NCBI RefSeq assembly: GCF_021018805.1
Contig: NC_086247.1
Location: 95,683,338 to 95,747,337 of the forward strand
Reading direction: 5' to 3'
DNA: 64,000 bases
From: Prinia subflava
Lineage: Eukaryota; Chordata; Aves; Passeriformes; Cisticolidae
Of the stretch, positions 11,301 through 20,600 are shown piece by piece (within the stretch, counting starts at the first letter, position 1; the number at the start of each line of letters is the position of its first letter). The notes under the pieces were generated by a model. It was not told the origin of the DNA and ran no database searches. It worked only from the letters and a program-made list of their open reading frames with translations. Both the position numbers and the translations under genes were made by a program.

Positions 11301-14048
11301 GACAGTTCTGGCTCTATTACAGAGGAAAGCCTTATTTTTCCTCTCCAGAAGACAAGAACTAAATCTGTTTAGTTTGTTTGTCTGTTTCATGTATAAAAGC
11401 AGTCCTGTCTTGGGGGCTGGAAGCCAGCAGTGGGCTCTGGAAAATGAATATTTAAAGTGACAAGTTTCTTGTGGGTTTACAAGTTAAATAAAACTTGGAA
11501 TGCAACCAACAGTGTTAAAATCTTGCATGCTTCTGATTATTACTACATATTTTAGACCACAAGACCAGTTATTTCCACACATCCACAAGTATTACAGAAA
11601 TAAACAATGTGTTTTGGAATCACCTGCAGCAATTCAGTGAAAACCACAAAGGAAAAGGTCCAAATATATTTGTTCCATAAAGAAAGAAGCCCAAACATAT
11701 TTGCTCTATAGACAAACAATAAATATAAATAATACCTTTAACAGGTAACTATAAAACTTCTGGCCTTTGCAATATTTTCTTTACTGCTCTAGAGCTTCCA
11801 GAAATGTCACATAGGTACCTGCTGGTAGCACCCAGTGGTGAGCTGCAGTGATATCCTCATTCTCTTCTTCCAGGTTTTCAGAGGTTGGTCCTTCTTCATT
11901 CAGATGAAAAATATGAATAGAAAGACTGCTTATGCTCAGGTCAATCGGCTAGAATGAACATAAATAAGATTTGTTACGTGTCATATTTCTCATTCAAAGC
12001 TAGTTGAACAAAAGAAAGTTACAGATCTCAGCTGGCATTTATCTCTGAAGCCTACTACCTCTGTTTCAGACCTTATTAAGCAGTAAAAAAAATTTAGCCA
12101 ATTTTTCCTAGTTATACTACTCAGCCTAAGAAGAGATACTACATCATCCTATAGACCTTGTCTTGCTTATGCCCTTAGGGTACCACCAGTCTATCTACAA
12201 GTAGTCCAGGGACACATAAACAGAGCTGCACATTCTTGACCGGTAATACCTGTCTGTCCTTCAGTTTCAGCTCCGTATCCACAATCGACACAGACTGCAC
12301 ATTGTTGTTGAGGAAAGTGTCGTCAAACTCTGTCCACTTGTAATCACCAAACACAATGTTGTGTCTGTTCAACAGCTTTAAGACATTCATCCTAATATCT
12401 TCTTTCTTGGCCACACTAACAAGAAAGAAACACAGTTACTTTATGTCATTGACATTTATAAGGAAATTTGAATTAGTGTGCATTATGCATTATTTCATAT
12501 GTGAGGCCTTCATGGAAAACAGTTTCCATCTCACACACACCAAAAATCTCAACCCATCAACCAACCAACAAAATCCTAAAAAAACAACCAGCACAAAAAA
12601 AAAAAACCCAAACCCACTCAATCTTCCTCAACATTCTACAGGAAAAAAAGAACCTGTCAGATTCAGTCTGTCTGCAAAAGCAACAAGCTTGATATTGTTT
12701 TTAATTTGTACATTAAAAGACATAATCCAAATAATACTATTTGCTCTGTTTGAGGTAATATAGGGGCTACTGAATGAGACAGATAGAAGACTTCAAGAAT
12801 GGAAAGCAGTTATGAAATCTGTGGTTTAGTAGGAAACCCAGAAAGACTTCGAGTCAAGCTACAGACTAATTTGGTAAACGTAGCTTGGAAGCTCTATTAT
12901 ACTTTCAAGACAGCTGAAACGTCAAGATGGGGACATAAGGAGAATTCCAGAACAGATAAAAACTACAGAAAAAGGAATACCATTTGAAGATTTAACTTAA
13001 TTTTGCAATTTCAATCACCTATAACCAGTGAAAATTCTCAGTTCTCTGTTAAGCCTGGCAAAAATAGCACAGTGGCTATTTTACACCTTGATTGTCCTAA
13101 CCTCAGACATGCTCTCCCATATCCTTCAGATCTCCAAAGTGGTAAGAAAAGAACTGGATAAATGGACAAGGAGGGTTGGAGTGTCCACTGCAGAGAGCTG
13201 TGATTAGTACAAAGATTGAGCAGAGCTGTCAGTAAAAAAGTGGTGTGGTGCTGTTAGCATTGGGACCAGCACTGTTTTTGCATCCTTGACAATGGGATGA
13301 AAAATAACTGCATCAAGTTTATAGATAACACTAAAGCAGGGAAAACTGTCAGTATTCTGTAGGGCCAGGCTGCTGTTCAGAGGGACCTCTGCAGGTTAGC
13401 AGTGTGGTTTGACTGGAAGCTTTTGACGTTCAACAAAGGTAAACATGAAGTCTTAGCTCTCCATCTACTGCCCAGATAACAGAACAGAATGGAGGCCAAC
13501 TGGATGACATGCAGTTTTGCAGAAAAGGGCCCATGGGTACTGGTGGACAAGTTGGCAGTAAGTCAGCAGTGTGCCCTGCTACAAATGAGGGCAACCTTAT
13601 TTGAGGCTGTGCTACCAAGACTGCAGATGTTAGGCAGAGCAGCTATTTCCATTCGCTGGCTTTGTGATCATATCTGGAGTACTGTGAGCAGTTGTGAGCA
13701 CCAACACAAAAGAGATGAGGATAAACTGGGCCAAACCCCAAACGTGGCCAACAGCTTATGAGACTGGATGACACAACCCACAAGGTGCAACTGAGAGAAG
13801 CATATTTGTTCAAACTTAAGAAGAGACACAGGTGAGGAAACTCCTGGGAGTGCACGGAGAAGGCAAAGCTGGGTCCTGCAGGCTCTTGGAGGTGCGTAGA
13901 ACAAGACTGAGAGGAAACAGGCACAAGTGGCAGCAAGTAAAGCTCTGATCAGAGACCTGCTCGACTTCTGGTGAACTTCCACATGGATCTGAGCGCTGTC
14001 ACACACGTTTGGGAGCGCTTGCTTCAAATCTCCAGCGGCCTCATCCAT
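2287..14048 (-). CDS. TRIP13: TRIP13 (PCH2) AAA+ ATPase, complete 13-exon coding region
   Basis: TRIP13 is a hexameric AAA+ ATPase. With p31comet it unfolds the N-terminus of HORMA-domain proteins, turning closed MAD2 into open MAD2 in the spindle checkpoint and removing HORMADs from meiotic chromosome axes. Thirteen exons, all with GT/AG borders and compatible phases, give 1,299 nt, that is 432 residues plus TGA, the same length as human TRIP13. Visible key residues: Walker A GPPGTGKT at about 179-186 (K185), pore-loop W221 in SKWFSES, Walker B LIDE ending at E253, sensor-1 TTSN ending at N300, and sensor-2 R386 in GGRVLRK. The start is the ATG at 14048 ([10 protein letters not shown]), matching the family N-terminus. 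It is divergent from BRD9 with 490 bp between start codons. No lesion is seen and the gene looks functional. Introns contain CR1 debris and AT-rich DNA only. Identification is from family knowledge; exon joins were made by eye. Confidence 0.97.
2912..2949 (-). repeat. 19-bp tandem duplication over the TRIP13 exon 12 donor
   Basis: Two 19-bp units, 2912-2930 and 2931-2949, differ at two positions. Each carries a usable 5' splice donor in TRIP13 orientation. Only the exon-proximal donor keeps the reading frame with exon 13. Confidence 0.75.
2939..3008 (-). CDS. TRIP13: TRIP13 exon 12 (sensor 2)
   Basis: 70 nt encoding [20 protein letters not shown] then YIQ. It contains the sensor-2 arginine R386. 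The donor CAA|gtaagt sits in a 19-bp tandem duplication that also creates a second, frameshifting donor (CAA|gtgagt) 19 nt downstream. Confidence 0.94.
4181..4293 (-). CDS. TRIP13: TRIP13 exon 11
   Basis: 113 nt encoding [20 protein letters not shown] through LVLKEIS, in the small AAA+ subdomain. Acceptor ttttctag, donor TCAAA|gtaaga. Confidence 0.94.
4474..4627 (-). CDS. TRIP13: TRIP13 exon 10 (sensor 1)
   Basis: 154 nt encoding [20 protein letters not shown] (after RYP) through LSCLEELMK. Sensor-1 Asn is residue 300, followed by the arginine-finger region. Acceptor cttgaag|G, donor AAG|gtaata. Confidence 0.95.
5234..5340 (-). CDS. TRIP13: TRIP13 exon 9
   Basis: 107 nt encoding [19 protein letters not shown] through TQIDQIK, directly after Walker B. 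This is a very conserved block. Acceptor tgcag|GTGGAA, donor AAAAG|gtattg. Confidence 0.96.
6112..6198 (-). CDS. TRIP13: TRIP13 exon 8 (Walker B)
   Basis: 87 nt in phase 0, acceptor ctag|AGTGGC. Encodes [13 protein letters not shown] through ALVFVLIDE, ending on the Walker B catalytic glutamate E253. Donor GAG|gtatga. Confidence 0.95.
6451..6514 (-). CDS. TRIP13: TRIP13 exon 7 (pore loop)
   Basis: 64 nt encoding [20 protein letters not shown] then E. It contains the aromatic pore-loop residue W221 that grips the unfolding substrate. Donor GAG|gtatgt. Confidence 0.94.
7455..7527 (-). CDS. TRIP13: TRIP13 exon 6 (Walker A)
   Basis: 73 nt encoding [16 protein letters not shown] and LTIRLSY. It carries the nucleotide-binding Walker A lysine (residue 185 in the spliced protein). 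Donor CAG|gtgatt. Confidence 0.95.
8777..8867 (-). CDS. TRIP13: TRIP13 exon 5
   Basis: 91 nt, acceptor ag|TTACTTG and donor CATG|gtaaaa. Encodes [16 protein letters not shown] through NRVVLLH, the strand leading into the P-loop. The Gly codon of the P-loop is split across this intron. Confidence 0.94.
10507..10562 (-). CDS. TRIP13: TRIP13 exon 4
   Basis: A short 56-nt exon encoding [19 protein letters not shown], with acceptor ttttgcag and donor AAT|gtaagt. This is the linker into the AAA+ large domain. Confidence 0.93.
11819..11948 (-). CDS. TRIP13: TRIP13 exon 3
   Basis: 130 nt, acceptor cattctag|CCGATT and donor GCAG|gtacct. Encodes PIDLS through HHWVLPA, ending the N-terminal domain with an acidic [10 protein letters not shown] stretch. 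Confidence 0.95.
12250..12415 (-). CDS. TRIP13: TRIP13 exon 2
   Basis: 166 nt, acceptor ttgttag|TGTGG and donor CAG|gtatta. Encodes VAKKEDIR through TELKLKDRQ (to residue 86), part of the N-terminal substrate-recognition domain with the conserved [10 protein letters not shown] and [12 protein letters not shown] strings. Confidence 0.95.
12540..12620. repeat. A/C-rich low-complexity tract
   Basis: Runs of CAAC and poly-A (aaccaaccaacaaaatcc, then a 12-A run) in TRIP13 intron 1. A similar short CAA-rich tract lies at 5355-5415 in intron 9. Confidence 0.7.
13150..13940 (+). mobile_element. CR1 LINE fragment in TRIP13 intron 1
   Basis: Sense-orientation CR1 body: ctggataaatggacaagga, tttatagataacactaaagc, gcagttttgcagaaaagg and tctggagtactgtgagcag match the C-terminal part of CR1 ORF2. 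The copy is old, with many indels. It runs to within about 20 bp of the TRIP13 exon 1 donor and abuts the promoter CpG island. Confidence 0.8.
13957..14048 (-). CDS. TRIP13: TRIP13 exon 1 (coding part)
   Basis: Codons 1-30 plus 2 nt, from ATG to donor AG|gtctct. It encodes the N-terminal strand segment ending in VEVHQKSS. Intron 1 starts beside a CR1 remnant whose last recognisable bases lie within about 20 bp of this donor. Confidence 0.93.
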
Positions 14049-14538
14049 CTTTCTTGCTCCTAGGGGAAAAGCGATACCAAAGAGAAGCGACTTTCAGCGA
14101 CTGCTACACGCCCACGACACAGATGGCCCTTTCCCGGCGCCCCGTCCAGGTGCACACCGCCCACCCCAAAGACCGGGTACGGGATCGGGACCAGGATCGG
14201 CATCGGCACTTCTCTCCCTCAGGAGATGGCGACGACAGCCTTGGGACACGCCGAGAACGAAGTCGCGCGTACGGACGGGCGCGGCACGCTGCTCCCGCCT
14301 CAGCCGTGGGAACAGGGAATCACCTCAAGCAGGCACGGCCTCGGGAGCCACGCGCCGGAGCGACGGGAATTGCGAGAGCAGGCGAGCCTGAGGCACCGGA
14401 CACCCACCACGGCAGCCGCTGTTTGTAAAGGGCGCGCTGGGCGAGGCAGGGCCGGCCCCTCACCCGGATCTTCCTCCGCGGCGGGCGGGAGGGTCCGCCC
14501 TCCCCAGCGCTTCCGGCGGGGCCGGCTGCGGCTCCGCC
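14049..14538. promoter_or_regulatory. TRIP13/BRD9 bidirectional promoter and CpG island
   Basis: 490 bp separate the divergent ATGs. The interval is strongly GC- and CpG-rich, in contrast to its AT-rich surroundings, and the CpG-rich zone continues to about 14,800 in BRD9 intron 1. I see no TATA box, as is typical of housekeeping and cell-cycle promoters. An ETS-like cttccgg lies at 14510-14516, about 25 bp before the BRD9 ATG. An E2F-like tttcccggcgc lies at 14130-14140, about 85 bp before the TRIP13 ATG. Motif roles are inference from matches to consensus only. Confidence 0.85.
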
Positions 14539-14611
14539 ATGGGGAAGAAGCACAAGAAGCACAAAGCCGAGAAGGCAGAATGGCGCTCAACCTCCGCTAC
14601 CGCCTATAGCG
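14539..14611 (+). CDS. BRD9: BRD9 exon 1 (coding part)
   Basis: 73 nt, encoding MGKKHKKHKAEKAEWRSTSA then TAYS, with donor AGCG|gtaagg. It lies inside the CpG island. The KAEKAE segment is longer than in mammals. Confidence 0.93.
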
Positions 14612-17600
14612 GTAAGGGCCGAGAGGGCCTTTTTGTATCCGGGACGCGCCCGCCCCTTCCCCCGGCGCGGCTGTTGGCGGGGCCCGGCGTCCCTGCGCGG
14701 GCTGGGGTGCCTGGGCAGAGCCCCTGCTCCGAGTGCCGGAGTTGCCGGCGGCGGGGGCGGCCCGACGAACGCGGGGTGGGCGGTGGGGTGTTAGCGCAAG
14801 CGTCTTGGTGCTTCTGACGGCTGCTCCTGAGAGGATCCGGTCGCTGCGGTGCTTGAGGGATGCTGGATTTCACCTTGCTCTGCAAGGACGTTGCGACGTT
14901 TTCGGGGGAGGCCGAAGAGTCGGTTTCTTATATCTTGCGGGTTTGTGGAACATCGTAACGTCAGACACACCGAGCGACTGTTTGTTAGCTTAGATTTGTT
15001 AGTCTTAGCTATTGTTTTTCTTTCCAAATGTATTGTGTATAATTTTGACTTGCAGCGAATTCCTATAAACAGTAGTTCTAGAGCAAGCGTTGGAGCTGGG
15101 GGTGTTTAGCCTGGAGAAAAGGAGGCTCAGGGGAGACTTTATCACTCTGCAGCGGCCTGAAAGGAGGCTGTAGCCAGGTTGGGGTCGGTCTCTTCTCCAT
15201 GGCAACCAGTGACAGGACGAGAGGACATGTCCTCTAGCTGCACTAGAGGAACTTCAGGTTGGACATTGGGAAAGAATTTCTTTGCAAAAAGGATGATTAT
15301 GTATTAGAATGAGCTGCCCGGGGAGGTGGTGGATTTACTGTCCCTAGAGGTGCTTAGGGAAAGACTGAATGTGGCACTTAGTGCCGTGGTCTAGTTGACA
15401 TGGTAGTGTTTGGTCATAGATTGGACTCAATCTCAGCAGTCTTTTCTGGCCTAATTGACACTGATTCTGTAATTGCTGTGTGATATTAGCTCCCGGTGCA
15501 TTTATTTGTTGTTTTGCTTTTTTTTTTTTTTAGATTATGTGGACAAGCCTTTGGAAAAACCTTTAAAGCTGGTTCTTAAAGTTGGAGGCAGTGAAGTCAC
15601 TGAACTTGCTGGATCAGGGCATGATTCTAGTTACTATGATGATAGATCAGATCATGAGCGAGAACGACATAAAGAAAAGAAGAAAAAAAAGAAGAAAAAG
15701 TCAGAGAAGGAAAAAGAAAAGCATCTAGATGATGAGGAAAGAAGAAAGAGAAAGGTAAGCTGCAATTTTTAGCATTCAGACACACCAGCCTTCATGCTTG
15801 CTTATCAGGTCTAAAATCTGGTGCAGAACTTCCTTTGTTCAAATCGCTGTTGCAAGAAGCTTATTGTCTGGAGATAGCAATTCAGAAATGTAGAGAGCCC
15901 TTGTGTGTCAGTATACTTCTGCCATTTAAAGGAAATACCTTTTCTCATGGTTCTATGAACAATGTAAAATCTTCCTTATGACTTTATTTTCCATATTTAT
16001 TTGCCTTGAATACATGCTTCTGTATTTCAGCCAGGTCACAAACATGTTTTGCTATCTTTTTAGGGAGGGTATTTTCAGCTTTAAAATAAATCTAGGCTGC
16101 ATTTGTATTTTGAAGTGTGCCAAGATACTGGGCATTGAAATTGATCCTGTTGAGTATTGTGGTACATTACTTGGTTGACTCTTGGAATAACCTGTGTGCT
16201 TAGGCTTTGTGGCTTTGTTAGTAGCAAGTAGTGTGGTCACCTTAGTTGTCTGTGTTGAACATTGAGGAGAAAATCAGCAGTAAGGCATTGACAGCACCTT
16301 TACTTGTACAATTTAATTTTAATAGTATTTCTTTTGTGTAGTAATGGTTCTCTGACCTTTCTGCTTTTTTAATTCTTTCCTGTCACATAGTTTTATTATT
16401 CTTGTGTGACAGATTTTTCGGTGCTACTTTGTGTGTGTTTGTGGTTAACATCTATCAATTCCAAGTAATAGAAGTCTAACAAAAAAATCAGCGGGAAGTG
16501 ACAGATCTCATAGAATGGTTCAGAAGCTCTTGCAGCACAGATAGTGCACGATTTTCTTAGTACAAATGTTACAGGCTGGGACTTGAAATGTAGCAAAACT
16601 TCGTCCTTCATACAAGATTTTGCAGTATCAATTGCCTTTACTGAGTTGTGGAGTGGGGGGTTGTTTGGATTTTTTTTCTGAGAACTTCATTATTAATATT
16701 TTCAAATTAAGCTAATAGATAGCTAAGTAACAAAACCATAGTCTAAGGAAGGTTAGTGAAAGTGTGCTTTTCTGTGCAAATGTAAATAATGATTGTGAGA
16801 TTTTGGGAACGACTTAGGCATGCGTTTGGTTTAAAACTCAGGAAGAGATCATTAATTACCACCACTGTTTCTTATGGTTCTTTCATTGGCTGACTTGTCA
16901 CATATTTTACTCATTTCTGTTTAATGTGACAAACAACAAAAATACACTGATGAGAGCAGAGCCACAGATTGATTTTTACTCAATAGTCAATTAACTTTCT
17001 GTTCTAGCTTATTATCATGTGGTTTTACAGATAAATAGCTCCAGAATTTGTCCTTTCAATAAACATGCAGGAATGATACTGTATTAAATACAAGGTGGCA
17101 AAAGATTAACAGTACAGTTTTAATTGGAGAAGAAAATTGCAAAAGTAATAGTAAAAATGTATGTAGTATTGTTTAAACCATATTATGACTTGGATATTCA
17201 ATGAGTATTCCAAATTAAAAACATACTGTTTCTTACCTTTTAATCTGGGGGATTGCACATTCCAAATACATCCCTCTAAAATACGTCTTCTCTGCTGTCC
17301 TAGGAAGAGAAAAAGAGGAAAAGGGAGAAGGAACAGTGTGACACTGAAGGAGAAACTGATGACTTTGATCCTGGAAAAAAGGTGGAGGTTGAACCTCCTC
17401 CAGATCGTCCTGTCAGAGCTTGCAGAACTCAGCCAGGTGAGCAGCATGAAAGATTAAATTATTTTGGTTCTTTTTAAAAGCACACAAAACAAAGTTTTTG
17501 TCAAAGGTACCCAAGTGTAAAATTTTAATGAAGATTTACTGAACTGTAAGGACTTTACTTTTCCAACATTCAGAACTTACTGCTAGCTGAAAAGTCAATA

Positions 17601-20600
17601 TTCCTCTTGGTGCTTCCATGTTTTAGTAGGTCTGCTTTCAGGTGACTGATGTTGCCAAGAACATCTGTCTCCAGCTTCTGTTTGTAGGCAGAATAAACCT
17701 TATTATAAAAGTATTATTGCATGTAGTGCTCCCCTAATTCCTTCTCCTTAGCAATTACACAACAGTGATCAGAAGGTCTGTAATTAAATTTCACTTAGTT
17801 CAAGGGGAAGAGTCTCCCTTGTGGAGACTTCTTAGGTATTGTTATGGTGTTTTTTTGTTTTCTTACCTATGTGGAGTTTTAGTATCTCTGTTGTCATGGA
17901 AAGGAAGTTAAAGTGATAGTGTGTCTCTAAAGACTGTAGACACCAAACACCACACATGGTTTTCATTTACAAATCTTCTTTAATTCTTATCACCAGCCAT
18001 AATATTTGCCAGTTGTGTGTGGCAGCTTCTGCATGTTTAATCTTTTCAGATTTTGCCATGCTTTTACCACCTGTAGGCATTGCTTGGTAATTAAAACTCA
18101 GCATTACTCAGTGGAAACCTTTACTTCAGAGAACTTTCAATTACATCTCAGTTACACAGAAACCTGAAAACAGAACCTAGTAGCAAAAAATCGTGTTTTT
18201 AGGAATATTGTGGGTTTTTGTCTTTGGAGTACTGCCCTTTGACTGGTCAAGTAATCCCAAAGCATTTTATAATTGTAACCACACATTAAATTGAGGAATA
18301 GTGACCATTAGCTGTCAAGGTAATTGGAATTTTCAGGCCAGAGTTTTATGTCTCTGGGTAGTCAAGAGCCTTAAAAACTGACACTATAAAAACTATTCCT
18401 GTTGTTATTCTCTTTTCATCTGGTTTTAAAATGGTATTGGAAAGCATATAAATTACCTGACTTGTTCTGTTTAAGAAAGGAAATGTCTTTTCAATTCTTG
18501 ACGCTTCTTTAATGTTTCACACTTTACTAAAGCAGTCTCTCTGAAGTAACAGGTGATTAACATGTAGTGTTTCCTGTGTAATCTGTACAGGAAGTGAAAT
18601 TGTAATTGTTTCCTATGTTGCCATAGGAAAGTCTGCATCTTTTTGTCACTCTGTGATTGAAAGGTTTAGAGAATTGCATGGAGTTTATGGTGAAGAAACC
18701 ATTAAAATTGCACAGCGAACACGTTGTAAGAATGTGGATTTCCCAACTGCAGTATTTGAGCAACCAAGTTTCATTTTTTCTGCAAAAATATATAACATAA
18801 TTATTTTAATCTTATTAATACATATTCTTAATGCTACTAAACTTAGCACTACATCTGACTTAATGGGTACTAGGCTTTAATGTGATTAAAAAAGAAGCTC
18901 AGAAAATAAAAGAAGAAATAGATGCTGTGTGCTTAGAAATCTGATGTGCTTCTGCTTTGAAATCCATGTCACATTCAACTTCGGATCAGTACAATCTGTA
19001 CTTGTAGTAAGATTTTTCTCTCTGGTATTTATATTTTTAAATAAACAAATATATGCATATGCTGTTTCATTGCATTTATCTGTGTTTTCATCTCAAAATG
19101 CAGCTGAAAACGAGAGCACACCAATCCAGCAATTACTGGAACACTTCCTTCGCCAACTTCAAAGGTAGTAAATGTTATTGTGTCTATAGCTGTGTAGCTA
19201 TATAGTTGGCTGTGTCTTCTACATATTTGTATGTGTGACTTGGCAACTTCTTGTCCTGGTTTTCTGTTTGAAACTGGTGGCTAGAGACTCGCTGTAATAT
19301 ATTTAACTTTGCAACCATGTCAGACCTAGTAGTTTTTAAAGACAAGTTGAGGGAAATTATCACCAACTTTGCAATTCTAGCACTGGGCAGGGAAATAAGT
19401 GTTTTGGGCAGAGGATACATTGCCATTATAAATTTATTAAATATAAATGACTTAGTTGAGGAATTGAAAGCCAGTTTTAACTCTACAATATTTTAAAATG
19501 GAACTGTTTAGTTAAATTTTGTTTTATTCAGTGTCCACTGTCAGACGCAAAGCAAATTTAGACCTAGTTACTTGTTAATCTTCTGAATTTGGAGAGGATT
19601 TTTATTTTATTGTTTTCTTAAACCTGCACCTCATGTTTTTAAAAAAATTCCTTTTTTATTCAATAGCAATAACCTGAATTTGGAACTAATTCTAAAAAAT
19701 TAGACGTATTATTTTTAGAGGACCTTATGAACAAGAAGAATTGAGGTTTTTTTGTCATTGAAGTCAAAAGACCAAGTTGGAGTGTAGAGACATAGAAAAC
19801 ATACAAGAATTAATAAAGAAACACAAGAACTAGCTTGAATTGATAATTTGATCATTGAATTGATTTGAAAGACATTTTTGTTGAAAATTTTCAAGAATTT
19901 TTTTTTGAAAAGAGTCTACATATGTGAAATCAAGATGCTCTCCTTTATCAGGAAAAATTTCAAACATGGATCTGTTTTATGAGAATGTTTTTAGTGTTTT
20001 TTGGTTTTAAGTAGTACTATTGTGTCATTATTGTGATATAAAAGCGAGGATCATTTTGTTTGCTGCTGTAAATCTAAATGTATTTTTTTATTTTTAGGAA
20101 AGATCCTCATGGGTTTTTTGCTTTTCCAGTCACGGATGCTATTGCTCCTGGATATTCCATGATAATAAAACACCCTATGGATTTTGGTACAATGAAAGAA
20201 AAAATTGCAGCAAATGAATACAAATCAGTCACTGAATTCAAGGTGAATTAATAACGATTTAGATATTTCACAACTCGTAAGAAACTGAAGATTCTTTTGA
20301 ACTGTAATAGCCTTTCGTACATTAATTAATGCTCTTTTTTTCAGAACTGAGCACTTTTGTATATTCAGTGTGTTATGAATAATCTGTCAGCTTCTACTCT
20401 ATAAATTACTGTGAAAACCAAGAATGTCTTCTGAAGTTCTGCGGAATTTATGCTGCTGAACTTCAACAGGAATAAGATTATCACAAAGACTTAAGCCATT
20501 GAGCTCTTTTTTTTGTCCTTTTTTTATCTAGACCTTGTTAGATTTGTTTAAGTGTAATTTGGGCCCATCTGCAAGACACCTGTGGATATACTGAAGCATC

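Noticed and set aside
14009..15027. Many long overlapping ORFs on both strands around the promoter
   Set aside because: They are caused by the GC-rich, stop-poor CpG island; only the exon 1 frames of TRIP13 and BRD9 have family matches.
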